Source of the DNA: Sphingobacterium sp. SYP-B4668 | Lineage (GTDB): Bacteria > Bacteroidota > Bacteroidia > Sphingobacteriales > Sphingobacteriaceae | Reading direction: 5' to 3' | NCBI RefSeq assembly: GCF_027627455.1 | Contig: NZ_CP115483.1 | Location: 2,294,001-2,358,000 of the forward strand | DNA: 64,000 nt | Shown here: positions 56,503-64,000 of the stretch, one piece after another | Layout: every line of letters begins with the position of its first letter | Numbering within the stretch: the first letter of the stretch is position 1 | The notes under the pieces: model-generated | The model's input: only the letters and a program-made list of their open reading frames with translations | Databases searched by the model: none | Told to the model about the DNA's origin: nothing | Made by a program: the position numbers and the translations under genes

Positions 56503-56941
56503 TAAATTTATTTTTAATCATTCTAAATAATATGCAAATCAAGTAATTGTTGATGACATTATCTGTATGAAATCCGTCAATTCTTGTCTTTAAAGTGATA
56601 TTTATGACTTGATAGTGATAATGGATTTAGCCATTAAGTTGTTGTGATATAGCTTCTTGTGTGATTTTGTTTTGCTTTTCTCTTTGTTTATTTTTTATGC
56701 AAATATTTTTATTTAGACTTATTATTGATTGTTTTGTATCAGATTGCCCTGATATATGAGGTGCGGGAGTTGGATAATTTATTTAAAAGCTGTCAGGATA
56801 ATATATGGGTAGTATACAAAAATGCTAACCAAGAAAATGTTTTTTGTCAGCTTGAATAGCTTACATCTACACGATATAGTTGTAAGTAATAAAAAATGAT
56901 TTGCCAGCTGGTGAGTCGTGTAACTATTATATTGAAATTGA
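56503..56941. promoter_or_regulatory. Divergent promoter region between hmuR and hmuT
   Basis: These 439 AT-rich bases contain no gene. The left end holds the Fur-like element (56508-56530). I could not find a paired -33/-7 promoter for either direction, so the promoters here may need an activator such as the AraC-type regulator at 60972. Confidence 0.5.
56508..56530 (-). promoter_or_regulatory. Candidate Fur-type operator upstream of hmuR
   Basis: The plus strand half sites are TTATTTTTAAT and ATTCTAAATAA around a central C, with 9 of 11 positions paired. The element ends 5 bases before the hmuR ATG. A related element precedes the haem oxygenase gene. Fur identity is inferred. Confidence 0.5.
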
Positions 56942-57805
56942 ATGGACATGGTGAATACTAAAAAATGGATATTGATTGTATTGGTATATACAATCTTGTG
57001 GATACCGGCAGGGGCGGTTGTTCCAAAGCGAGTGATTACATTGGGCAGCGCTTTGACTGAGACGGTGTATGCAATGGGTTACGGAGCTTTTATCGTTGCT
57101 ACTGATGTGACCAGTGTGTCACCAGCAGAGGCTGCCAAATTGCCAAGGGTTAGTAAAAATAGATCTGTCTCCACCGAGGGGCTTCTTGCCTATCGTCCAG
57201 ATTTAATATTGGCGCCGGCAGGCGACATATCGGCTGCTGTTGTCAGTCAGTTAAAATCAGCTGGAGTTCGCGTAGTTGAGGTGAGACAAGAATACTCTGA
57301 AAAAGGAGCAGTACAATATATCCAAACCGTAGCGCAGGCAATGAATGCGACGGAAAAAGGCAAATCATTGGTCGCAAAAGTCCAACAAGAGCTAAGTGCT
57401 GCAAAAACGGCTATCCAGAAAAGCTCGATCGGAAAAAAACCAAAGGTATTGTTTATTTATGCTAGGGGAACGGGGACGATGAGCGTTGCTGGTAAAGGAA
57501 GCAGTCTAGATGCTATTATTGAGCTTTCGGGGGCTCGTAATGCTGTACAAGAGTTTGCTGATTTCAAACCTTACACAACAGAGTCGCTGGTCAAAGCCAA
57601 CCCCGATATTATCCTCATGTTTGATTTTGGGATAAGCAGTCTTGGAGGCAAGGATGCTATCTTGAAGATGCCTGGCGTACGAGCTACCTCCGCAGGTAAA
57701 AATAAGCGGATTATCCAGATGAATGGTCCACTTCTCATCAATTTTAGTACACGTCTTCCTGAGGCAATACTTCAATTGAACAAATCCATAAATGCTGTTT
57801 TATAA
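56942..57805 (+). CDS. hmuT: Haemin ABC transporter substrate-binding protein (HmuT-like)
   Basis: This is a 287-residue periplasmic binding protein with signal peptide ending IPAGAVV. The fold is the class III (TroA-like) type with VPKRVITLGSALTETVYAMGYG, the haem-family Tyr/Asp-rich region RPDLILAPAG, EVRQEYSEKGAVQYIQTVAQAM, and KVLFIYARGTGTMSVAGKGSSLDA. It hands haem to the permease encoded 8 bases downstream. The gene order hmuT-hmuU-hmuV and the facing TonB receptor make haem the likely ligand. Confidence 0.88.
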   Translation: MDMVNTKKWILIVLVYTILWIPAGAVVPKRVITLGSALTETVYAMGYGAFIVATDVTSVSPAEAAKLPRVSKNRSVSTEGLLAYRPDLILAPAGDISAAVVSQLKSAGVRVVEVRQEYSEKGAVQYIQTVAQAMNATEKGKSLVAKVQQELSAAKTAIQKSSIGKKPKVLFIYARGTGTMSVAGKGSSLDAIIELSGARNAVQEFADFKPYTTESLVKANPDIILMFDFGISSLGGKDAILKMPGVRATSAGKNKRIIQMNGPLLINFSTRLPEAILQLNKSINAVL

Positions 57806-57813
57806 GAGACTAT

Positions 57814-58839
57814 ATGGATAAAAGAATGATTATCACTATGCTTGCTCTTGGACTATTGATTACCGTAGTCATCGCGTTGGGAGTTGGAGCATTCTCTATA
57901 CCTGTACGGGATGTCTTGATCTTACTAGTTCAAAAAATAGGGCTTATGTCACATGCATCTATTGATGAGACATATAGTGAGGTCCTGTTTATCGTACGAT
58001 TTCCCAGAGTATTGTTAGGGGTGTTGGTTGGAGCGGCATTAGGGATATCGGGCGCTGCTATTCAGGGCATATTCCGCAATCCCTTAGCAGAACCGGGACT
58101 GATTGGTATATCCGCGGGTGCCTCTTTATTTGCTGTATTAATTATTGCCTTTGAGGCGGTCGTATTTGTAGGTCTAAGCCAGTTGCTAGGATACTACCTA
58201 CTGGCATTTGGTGCATTTGTAGGAGCGGGCCTTACCTCCTTATTGGTCTATCAACTGTCTAAGAAGAAAGGAAGACCTCGTGTGACGACGATGTTATTGG
58301 CAGGGATTGCCATTAATGCTTTCGCAGGAGCACTTACTGGATTGGTGACATATGTTGCTGATGAGCAGCAGTTGCGGACCATTACCTTTTGGATGTTGGG
58401 TAGCTTGGGTGGTGCAACTTGGGATAATGTTATAGCAGTTCTACCGTTCATCCTTATTCCTCTAGTGGCACTGCCTTGGTTTAGCAAACCGCTGAATGCA
58501 TTTGCTTTAGGTGAGGCTCAAGCAGACTTATTGGGTATGCGTACAGACTTAGTTAAGAGGTGGGTTGTTATTTTATCTACTATGGCCGTTGGCGCATCAG
58601 TCGCGGTGTCAGGAATCATCGGATTTGTAGGTTTGTTGGTGCCACATACAGTAAGATTACTTGGAGGTGTAGAGCATCGCTATGTGCTGGTATCATCAGC
58701 GATTTTAGGTGCTTTGATGCTGACTTTGGCAGATATCATATCTCGGGTATTGGTAGCGCCTATTGAACTGCCGATAGGTGTGATTACTGCTTTATTGGGG
58801 ACACCTGTGTTCCTTTATATTTTAATGACTGAAGAATAA
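57814..58839 (+). CDS. hmuU: Haemin ABC transporter permease (HmuU-like, FecCD family)
   Basis: This is a 341-residue inner-membrane permease with about ten helices. FecCD signatures include FIVRFPRVLLGVLVGAALGISGAAIQGIFRNPLAEPGLIGIS near the start (quoted piecewise: RFPRVLLGVLVGAALGISG and QGIFRNPLAEPG), FWMLGSLGGATWDN, and the C-terminal GFVGLLVPHTVRLLGGVEHR and DIISRVLVAPIELPIGVIT. It pairs with HmuT upstream and the ATPase downstream (8-9 base gaps) to form the haem importer. Confidence 0.93.
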   Translation: MDKRMIITMLALGLLITVVIALGVGAFSIPVRDVLILLVQKIGLMSHASIDETYSEVLFIVRFPRVLLGVLVGAALGISGAAIQGIFRNPLAEPGLIGISAGASLFAVLIIAFEAVVFVGLSQLLGYYLLAFGAFVGAGLTSLLVYQLSKKKGRPRVTTMLLAGIAINAFAGALTGLVTYVADEQQLRTITFWMLGSLGGATWDNVIAVLPFILIPLVALPWFSKPLNAFALGEAQADLLGMRTDLVKRWVVILSTMAVGASVAVSGIIGFVGLLVPHTVRLLGGVEHRYVLVSSAILGALMLTLADIISRVLVAPIELPIGVITALLGTPVFLYILMTEE

Positions 58840-58847
58840 GAACAGAA

Positions 58848-60590
58848 ATGCTACGTGTCGAAAAACTAACCTATGAAGTAAAGGGTAGAACGTTACTCAA
58901 AGATATTTCCTTTCAATTGCGCAAAGGCGAAGTATTAGCACTTTTGGGGGCCAATGGTGCTGGAAAGTCGTCGTTGATGCGTCTATTATGTGGAGACAAG
59001 ATTCCCTCCGAAGGTCAAATCAGTTTGATGGGTAAATCCCTCAAGCAATATGCGTCCATACAGCTAGCCAAAATGCGGGCTATGCTGGCACAGCATAATA
59101 ATATGACAATGGCATTCAATGTAAGAGAAATTGTATTGATGGGACGTTATCCTCACTATAAATCAATCCCATCTGTCCATGATTTGGAGATTGTTGATGA
59201 GGTGATGGAGGTTTGCGGATTAGATGCTTTTGCGGAACGCTCTTACCTTAGTTTATCTGGAGGAGAACAGCAACGGGTGCAATTAGCACGGGTACTTGCG
59301 CAAATCTGGGACAATCCAGACAGTTTACTCTTATTGGATGAACCTGTATCGGCCCTCGATTTGAAATTTCAACAACAGGTATTGGCACTGGCCAAAGCAC
59401 TCTCTCGCAAAGGATACATGGTGGTGGTGGTATTACACGATGTCAATCTTGCAGCAGTTTATGCCGATCGCATCCTCATGCTCAAAAACGGGCGTAAATG
59501 GTGTGAAGGTACACCTATTGAGGTGTTGGAAAGGAAGAACATCTATGCTGTATTTTCAGTGCAAGCCGATGTTGCTATTGATACGAAAACACTCCAACCT
59601 ATTGTTCGCCTTGAGGAGTTGCATTTGAATGCCAGTGAGTTTAATACCAAGCTTCCTGTGATACCCATATCTCAAAATGCTATTCTGGAGAAATGGGTAA
59701 GTAGTTATAAGACAAATCCATATATTGATGTTGATAAAGTGATTGAGGAGGTTGGTTGCTCTGAATTGGAGTTGTTAAAACTTGCCTATCCTTTACAAGT
59801 GAGTCCATTGAAAGAAGACTTTGTTGGATTAATACGTGACGTGGTTGGTTTGGGAGCTGTACAGACTTTTTCGATTAGCCGAGTGGGCCAGATTGAATTT
59901 AGAGGCAGCTACACACCGCCTATATCCACGTCCAACGGGCTTGTTATAGACAATGGAGTATATCGTATGGAACTTAGAACCTCGCTCTGGAAAGTAGGCG
60001 TAGCTGTTAATAACGAATGGGGCAGTGGCTTCTATTTCTTCGATCGACAAGGAAGGTTGCTTCATAAGATTGTGCTTATAGAAGGGCAGAGTGATTCTAC
60101 AATCTATCACAAGCTCCTTCAACAATATAAAGCCGTTGATGTGGGAATAGATTCTCTAAAAATCGAAGCAGCTGCTCCGATCTTGGATTTCGATCCACAA
60201 GTAAACTCTAATGTGGCAATCAACACTTGGAAGGGGGTGTTAGCACAATCGGTATCTATCAAAGCCCATACTCACTTTTTGATGAACACAGAGGAGGGAT
60301 GCTACAGTTGCAGGGGATATATAACAGGTCTGGTGGATCAAGGAGGACGCTACCAAATTATGTATCCTGCTGCAACGGTCACGTTGGATAAAATCAATGG
60401 ATTGACCTCAAGTGATACATGTACAGTTGCGCAAAATAACACCTTTAGTACCGAGTTGTTGAATAGTCGATATGCTGTGTCACTTGGCTTTAGTGTGGAT
60501 AATAACTTATCTAATATTACTTTATATGATGGGGAAATGAATGATTGTAATGCAAGAAATATGAATAATCCAATTAAATCCAATATATGA
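58848..60590 (+). CDS. hmuV: Haemin ABC transporter ATPase fused to a HemS/HmuS-type half domain
   Basis: This is a 580-residue protein, more than twice the length of a normal HmuV. Residues 1-260 are the ATPase: Walker A GANGAGKSS (34-42), Q-loop, LSGGEQQRVQLARV signature, Walker B LLLLDEP, and the H-loop VLHDVNLA. Residues about 277-430 match one repeat of the haem-trafficking protein HemS/HmuS: ILEKWVSSYKTNP, a helical SELELLKLAYP, then GAVQTFSISRVGQIEFRGSY, NGVYRMELRTSLWKVGV, FYFFDRQGRLLHKIVLIEG. The final 150 residues (431-580), with a CYSC pair, are unassigned. The fusion would place haem-handling directly at the importer. The stop overlaps the next start by 4 bases (ATGA). Confidence 0.85.
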   Translation: MLRVEKLTYEVKGRTLLKDISFQLRKGEVLALLGANGAGKSSLMRLLCGDKIPSEGQISLMGKSLKQYASIQLAKMRAMLAQHNNMTMAFNVREIVLMGRYPHYKSIPSVHDLEIVDEVMEVCGLDAFAERSYLSLSGGEQQRVQLARVLAQIWDNPDSLLLLDEPVSALDLKFQQQVLALAKALSRKGYMVVVVLHDVNLAAVYADRILMLKNGRKWCEGTPIEVLERKNIYAVFSVQADVAIDTKTLQPIVRLEELHLNASEFNTKLPVIPISQNAILEKWVSSYKTNPYIDVDKVIEEVGCSELELLKLAYPLQVSPLKEDFVGLIRDVVGLGAVQTFSISRVGQIEFRGSYTPPISTSNGLVIDNGVYRMELRTSLWKVGVAVNNEWGSGFYFFDRQGRLLHKIVLIEGQSDSTIYHKLLQQYKAVDVGIDSLKIEAAAPILDFDPQVNSNVAINTWKGVLAQSVSIKAHTHFLMNTEEGCYSCRGYITGLVDQGGRYQIMYPAATVTLDKINGLTSSDTCTVAQNNTFSTELLNSRYAVSLGFSVDNNLSNITLYDGEMNDCNARNMNNPIKSNI

Positions 60591-60880
60591 TGCGTACTTC
60601 TATTCCTGTTGTACATCAAGATGTACACGATTTGTTACAAGCTTATTGTATCGAACAACAATTACAGTATTCCAAGAAAAGACATGTGATTCTCGCTCGG
60701 ATGTTACAACAACATGATTGGATTGACGCAATCGAATTATGGATTAGTCTGGAACGGGTGGCCAGTGTAAGTTGCATATACCAAACACTTCGGATTTTAG
60801 TTCAAGCTGGGATTGTTGACAAAAAAACTGACCGAGACCGTACTATGCGCTTCCGCTGTTCGACCAATCGAGACAATTAA
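60587..60880 (+). CDS. Mini-Fur: winged-helix domain of the Fur family without the metal/dimer domain
   Basis: This is a 97-residue protein. The block SKKRHVILARMLQQHDWIDAIELWISL, then VSCIYQTLRILVQAGIVDKK (quoted as two pieces), follows the Fur N-terminal DNA-binding domain, with IYQTLRILVQAGI equal to the usual VYRTLxxLxEAGL. The protein ends soon after (MRFRCSTNRDN), so the His/Cys/Asp-rich C-terminal dimerisation domain of true Fur (about 135-150 residues) is missing. Its ATG overlaps the hmuV stop (ATGA), giving coupled translation. It could be a local regulator working with full-length Fur or on its own, or a stabilising partner. It is not a decayed full Fur fragment in any obvious way, since no further matching sequence follows. 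Confidence 0.75.
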   Translation: MMRTSIPVVHQDVHDLLQAYCIEQQLQYSKKRHVILARMLQQHDWIDAIELWISLERVASVSCIYQTLRILVQAGIVDKKTDRDRTMRFRCSTNRDN

Positions 60881-60971
60881 TAGATTGTTATTTAGAAAGA
60901 GTTTAAATAAGTGGCGGTTCTGTAAGGAAAATATGTATCTTTAGCTTAAATTATCATGATTATCCTGCTAT

Positions 60972-61934
60972 ATGTTGATCAAGAGTAAAATTGAAGAATT
61001 GGATGAATGGCTTTTCATAGAAGAGATTCCAGACCTTTATATTCCCGATAAGCCATTGATTGAGAAACGGATCGAGATTAGGCGAGATCCAATAACGATG
61101 ACTAATTATCAGCTATCTACGAGTGGTTTATTCATTTTACATACGCAAATGCGGTTTCATCAACCGGTTCATATATACACAGAGGTTGAAGGTGAGGTAA
61201 TCACAAGTCAGTTTATCTTTTACAAAGCCGCCGACAGTAAGATGCCTTTTGGCATGAGCCGTCATAATATCCGATATATTCCGACGGTCAAATCCAGTCA
61301 CGAAGTTAAAACGGACGTGGAGTATAGCTACTTTATTGCAGTCATTTCCAAGGCTTATTATCTCAATCTAATCAAAAGAGATTCCCATCTACATCGTGAT
61401 TTTGTCAAAAATATTGAGAAAGGAGTATATACGTCCTACGCCGAGCAGGACTTGGTAGCTACATATGAGATGCAGCATACTATACAAGAGCTCATCGAGT
61501 CGAAGAAATCTGGCGAAATACGTCGTTTACATACCGAGTCTAGAATTGTGGAATTATTGATGTACCAGTTTGAGCAATATAGCGAATTGGGTACACCGGC
61601 CACTGATGTCTTTAACGAGGAAGATATACAGCGATTGGAATTGGCAAGACAGATTTTGGAGCAACGTATTGCTAATCCACCTACACAAAAGGAATTGGCC
61701 TCGGAAGTCCTCATGAGTGAAAGTAAACTCCGTAAGGATTTCAAAGAATATTTCTCTGTGACTATCCATGACTATTTAACCCGGATACGTATGGAAAAAG
61801 CACGTATACTTCTACTGGCTAAGCAAATGACGGTTTACGAAGTTGCGCTACTTACTGGATTCGGTCATCAGAATAATTTCAGCAGTGCGTTTAAGAAATA
61901 TTATGGAATATCCCCTGGAGAATTGAAATCATAG
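60972..61934 (+). CDS. AraC-family transcriptional regulator (PchR-like)
   Basis: This is a 320-residue cytoplasmic regulator with no transmembrane segment. The N-terminal 220 residues form a sensor-type domain; the C-terminal AraC double helix-turn-helix contains LARQILEQRIANPPTQKELA, SESKLRKDFKEYFSVTIHDYLTRIRMEKA and YEVALLTGFGHQNNFSSAFKKYYGISPGEL. The layout is like PchR-type regulators, which activate siderophore and haem uptake genes in response to iron-bound ligands. It follows the mini-Fur gene by 91 bases on the same strand and probably activates this haem locus, including hmuR and hmuT. Confidence 0.88.
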   Translation: MLIKSKIEELDEWLFIEEIPDLYIPDKPLIEKRIEIRRDPITMTNYQLSTSGLFILHTQMRFHQPVHIYTEVEGEVITSQFIFYKAADSKMPFGMSRHNIRYIPTVKSSHEVKTDVEYSYFIAVISKAYYLNLIKRDSHLHRDFVKNIEKGVYTSYAEQDLVATYEMQHTIQELIESKKSGEIRRLHTESRIVELLMYQFEQYSELGTPATDVFNEEDIQRLELARQILEQRIANPPTQKELASEVLMSESKLRKDFKEYFSVTIHDYLTRIRMEKARILLLAKQMTVYEVALLTGFGHQNNFSSAFKKYYGISPGELKS

Positions 61935-61986
61935 ACACCCTCGTGGGCCTTTGTTGCCCGGTTAAACTCAAGCTTGATGTCGTGCG

Positions 61987-62019
61987 TTTGCAATATCATT
62001 TTTCATTTTACTACATTTA
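61987..62019 (+). promoter_or_regulatory. Possible promoter for the sigma factor operon
   Basis: TTTG at 61987-61990 and TACATTTA (one base off TAnnTTTG) at 62012-62019 are separated by 21 bases, 71 bases upstream of the ATG at 62091. The last base of the -7 box is A rather than G, so this is moderate at best. Confidence 0.35.
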
Positions 62020-62090
62020 TTCAAGAATGGTTAAAGTAAAAGTTGATTGTCTTCGTCTATTGTTGTATGGACTCTATTCATATCTTAAAC

Positions 62091-62648
62091 ATGTCTGATA
62101 AAACCCCGTCTTCTCTATCCGAAGTTGTTAAGGACTACGGCTCTCAATTGCTTCGTTTTATTAAGGGGAAGGTGAAAAAGGTGGAAGACGCCGAAGATAT
62201 TTTGCAGGAGGTGTGGTACCAAACCAGTCGACTTTCCAATATTGATCAATTAGAGAATATCAGCGGATGGCTTTATGCCATTACGCGAAATAAAATAACC
62301 GATCTGTACCGAAAAAAAAAGACAGAAGCCATCGAAGATCAAACATATGAAGATGAGGATGGGCGCATACAGATTAAGGAAATCCTGCTATCTGATGACA
62401 CAAACGATGCTGAGCTGAAAATGTTTAAGGAAGTGTTTTGGGAAGAGTTGATGCGTGCATTGGGCGAATTGCCAGAGAAACAAAGAAATACTTTTATATG
62501 GCACGAAATTGAGGAAATGACCTTGCAAGAGATTGCGAATCAGGAAGGGGAAAATATTAAAACTATTATTAGCCGCAAAGGCTATGCAGTAAAGCATCTT
62601 AGACAACGACTTCGGGTGTTGTATCAAGAAATAGAATATAAGAGATAG
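62091..62648 (+). CDS. ECF-type RNA polymerase sigma factor
   Basis: This is an approximately 185-residue sigma factor, start at the ATG at 62091 (MSDKTPSSLSEV), because the longer frame from 62043 begins with a cysteine-rich hydrophobic stretch unlike the family. Region 2 shows KVEDAEDILQEVWYQTSRL and ISGWLYAITRNKITDLYRKKK; region 4 shows LPEKQRNTFIWHEIEEMTLQEIANQEG and IISRKGYAVKHLRQRL. There is no anti-sigma gene beside it; instead a small membrane protein follows 4 bases later. Likely cell-envelope or stress control. Confidence 0.9.
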   Translation: MSDKTPSSLSEVVKDYGSQLLRFIKGKVKKVEDAEDILQEVWYQTSRLSNIDQLENISGWLYAITRNKITDLYRKKKTEAIEDQTYEDEDGRIQIKEILLSDDTNDAELKMFKEVFWEELMRALGELPEKQRNTFIWHEIEEMTLQEIANQEGENIKTIISRKGYAVKHLRQRLRVLYQEIEYKR

Positions 62649-62652
62649 GATT

Positions 62653-63015
62653 ATGAATAAGAGATTGAGTAGAAATAAGAAGAGAAAGATTCTCTTTATG
62701 GTACCTTGCGTGGTTGGACTTACTTTACTATTTGTTTGGGGGGTGCAGCTCTTATGGAATGGCTTGATCCCCGAAATAATAGGGTGGAAAGCGATTACAT
62801 ATTGGCAAGCATTCGGAATTTTGCTTTTGTCGAAAATCCTTTTTGGAGGATTTAGATTCAAGGGCAGGGGAGGTGGAAGGTGTGACAAGCAACAGTTCAG
62901 ATCGAAATGGGAACACTTGACGGATGATGATAGATTAAAGTTCAGAGAAGAATGGAAGCGCAGGTTTTCATCGATGTGTAAAGACCGTGGAAAGAATGAA
63001 GAATCCCAAACATAA
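62653..63015 (+). CDS. Small membrane protein partnered with the ECF sigma factor
   Basis: This is a 120-residue protein with two predicted membrane helices (residues about 13-35 and 48-65), the latter ITYWQAFGILLLSKILFGGF, a signature of a family found directly after ECF sigma genes in Bacteroidota and some Proteobacteria. The C-terminal cytoplasmic tail is strongly charged (LTDDDRLKFREEWKRRFSS). It starts 4 bases after the sigma gene, so it may hold or tune the sigma factor. It has no zinc-binding anti-sigma motif. Confidence 0.75.
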   Translation: MNKRLSRNKKRKILFMVPCVVGLTLLFVWGVQLLWNGLIPEIIGWKAITYWQAFGILLLSKILFGGFRFKGRGGGRCDKQQFRSKWEHLTDDDRLKFREEWKRRFSSMCKDRGKNEESQT

Positions 63016-63031
63016 AGTTTGGGATTTTTTT
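63002..63031 (+). terminator. Terminator after the sigma factor operon
   Basis: The stem AATCCCAAAC/GTTTGGGATT is perfect, with loop ATAAA, followed by a run of seven Ts counting the end of the stem. The stop codon of the small membrane gene (TAA, 63013-63015) lies within the loop. Confidence 0.9.
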
Positions 63032-63193
63032 ATAAAAATAAATATTGATTAAAGTATTGGTCGGTGTAGGACGTCTTCTATCAAAAGGCCTTTGATATTC
63101 ATACGAATAAACACGGAACCATTTACGCGAAATGGTTTCATCAACAAAAAAGCAAATCGATCTACTTATTGGTAGATCTTAAATAAAGACAAA

Positions 63194-63484
63194 ATGATGA
63201 AAAATAAAATCAGATTTATAGTACCTAAGTTGATTGGAGCTACACTTATCGTTGGCCTACTATCCTTAGTGATTGGGCTTTTATTCAAGCTATTGGTTGT
63301 TGGCACGTTCCTCGCAAGCGCGGGATTCTTTATCGCTTCTAGAATGCGGAAAAAAAGACGTCCAAAGATGCTAAAGGAGTACAACAGTTCTATTGCACCT
63401 CAAGTAAGAGATTCTTCTTTTGGAATCAAACCCCAGAATATTGGCGTTCAATACTCTACTCTAGCCATTATCCCTATCCATTAA
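63194..63484 (+). CDS. Small membrane protein upstream of Hsp20
   Basis: This is a 96-residue protein with an N-terminal positive segment and two hydrophobic stretches (about 8-29 and 30-50: LIVGLLSLVIGLLFKLLVVG and FLASAGFFIASRM), followed by a basic RKKRRPKML and a polar tail ending IIPIH. I do not recognise the family. It lies 17 bases before the Hsp20 gene and is probably co-transcribed. The region before it (63032-63193) has two small hairpins near 63116-63137 and 63161-63179 that could be regulatory but are not strong terminators. Confidence 0.6.
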   Translation: MMKNKIRFIVPKLIGATLIVGLLSLVIGLLFKLLVVGTFLASAGFFIASRMRKKRRPKMLKEYNSSIAPQVRDSSFGIKPQNIGVQYSTLAIIPIH

Positions 63485-63501
63485 TTTTCATACTAATAAC
63501 T

Positions 63502-63975
63502 ATGTTTAATACTAATAGCAATACCGCAGACTGTTACGAACAATACGGGAAATTGAAAAGTAAGTTTGCGCAAAAAATTGGAAGAATCAGAGACGAGTTC
63601 TGCAAAGATGAAGACGTATTAGAAGCGTATTCCTATCGTCATGACAATAGTCTACCACCCGTTAATATTTCAGAAAGCGAGTCGTTTTTTACATTGCAGT
63701 TGTTTGCTGCTGGGCTAAAGAAGGATCGTTTTAAGATTGAAGTGAAAGGTAAAATGTTGGTCATCAGATATCTTTTTGTCGAAAGTGAGCATGATCCTGA
63801 AATTTTGCATATATACCGTGAGTTCGTTCCAAAGGCCTTTCAGCGATCTTTCCAATTGGATGAACAGGTTTCTACAATAAACGTCGCCGCGAGTTATGAA
63901 GAAGGTGTGTTGACCGTGATTTTACCAAAAGATCCATTAATCAATGTGGCCGCTCAAGAGGTGCAGGTTGGTTAA
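63502..63975 (+). CDS. Hsp20/alpha-crystallin-family small heat-shock protein
   Basis: This is a 157-residue chaperone with a helical N-terminal arm (about 1-45). The alpha-crystallin domain shows PPVNISESESFFTLQLFAAG, KKDRFKIEVKGKMLVIRY, FQRSFQLDEQVS and the closing GVLTVILPK, where the usual A-x-x-x-n-GvL-x-vxxPK motif is kept. The tail is short (VNVAAQEVQVG) with no clear I-x-I anchor. It binds unfolding proteins without ATP. It is downstream of a sigma factor operon but separated by a terminator, so control is probably independent. Confidence 0.9.
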   Translation: MFNTNSNTADCYEQYGKLKSKFAQKIGRIRDEFCKDEDVLEAYSYRHDNSLPPVNISESESFFTLQLFAAGLKKDRFKIEVKGKMLVIRYLFVESEHDPEILHIYREFVPKAFQRSFQLDEQVSTINVAASYEEGVLTVILPKDPLINVAAQEVQVG

Positions 63976-64000
63976 CTAGGGCAGCGTTGCCAATAAAATA

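Noticed and set aside
62388..62888. 166-codon minus-strand frame opposite the sigma factor operon
   Set aside because: It is antisense to two recognised genes; the Phe/Leu-rich sequence is the mirror of Lys/Glu codons.

Overview
The window comes from a Bacteroidota chromosome, most likely Sphingobacteriaceae (Sphingobacterium or a close relative). The evidence is two SusC/SusD pairs, a DUF6377 regulator, a type IX secretion adhesin with a PorP/SprF partner, HmuY-type lipoproteins, AT-rich intergenic DNA, and TAnnTTTG-type -7 elements in place of E. coli-like promoters. No tRNA, rRNA, CRISPR array, transposase or prophage was seen. Genus assignment is inference.

Layout. (1) 1-1263: the 3' part of a Sau3AI/MutH-family restriction endonuclease, cut by the window edge and converging on an unknown gene. 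(2) 1414-5715, minus strand: a GH1 beta-glucosidase and a GH78 alpha-L-rhamnosidase. (3) 6068-31127: a large polysaccharide-utilisation locus. A DUF6377/TPR membrane regulator is followed by a terminator and then an apparent long operon: SGNH hydrolase, GH38-like, GH92, GH2 carrying an inserted CBM32, a second GH92, SusD, two small lipoproteins (DUF5004/DUF4961-like), SusC, SusD, SusC, and a terminator. The enzymes point to alpha-mannan or mannoprotein/N-glycan breakdown. The second GH92 has Gln where the catalytic acid Glu normally sits, as in enzymes acting on mannosyl phosphate. (4) 31184-33943, minus strand: a YgiB/YgiC-like ATP-grasp operon and small membrane proteins. (5) 34116-44443: a sensor kinase, a LuxR-type response regulator, an 1876-residue T9SS adhesin and its PorP/SprF partner. 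The adhesin contains an unmistakable ubiquitin-like domain, between BspA-type repeats and cadherin/Ig/MBG-type repeats. (6) 44530-46209: ohrR-ohr-nitroreductase peroxide-defence genes with a good OhrR operator. (7) 46210-49531: a non-coding stretch with an orphan leader-like hairpin, then a DUF5009 acyltransferase-like membrane protein and an M20 amidohydrolase. (8) 49644-61934: a haem acquisition region with haem oxygenase, a surface S41 peptidase, a 51-residue membrane protein, two HmuY-like lipoproteins, an HmuR receptor, hmuT, hmuU, an HmuV-HemS fusion, a mini-Fur winged-helix protein and an AraC regulator. (9) 62091-63975: an ECF sigma factor with a small membrane partner, another membrane protein and an Hsp20 chaperone.

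How they fit together. The PUL imports and trims mannose-rich glycans. The adhesin locus looks like a self-contained sense-regulate-display module. The haem region combines surface capture (HmuY), outer-membrane import (HmuR), inner-membrane import (HmuTUV) and intracellular use or degradation (HemS half-domain, haem oxygenase), with candidate Fur-type sites upstream of hmuR and the haem oxygenase gene.

The most novel items are the ubiquitin-like domain inside the T9SS adhesin, the HmuV-HemS fusion with its translationally coupled mini-Fur, and the Glu-to-Gln GH92. All calls come from reading the sequence and recalled family knowledge; no database search was run.
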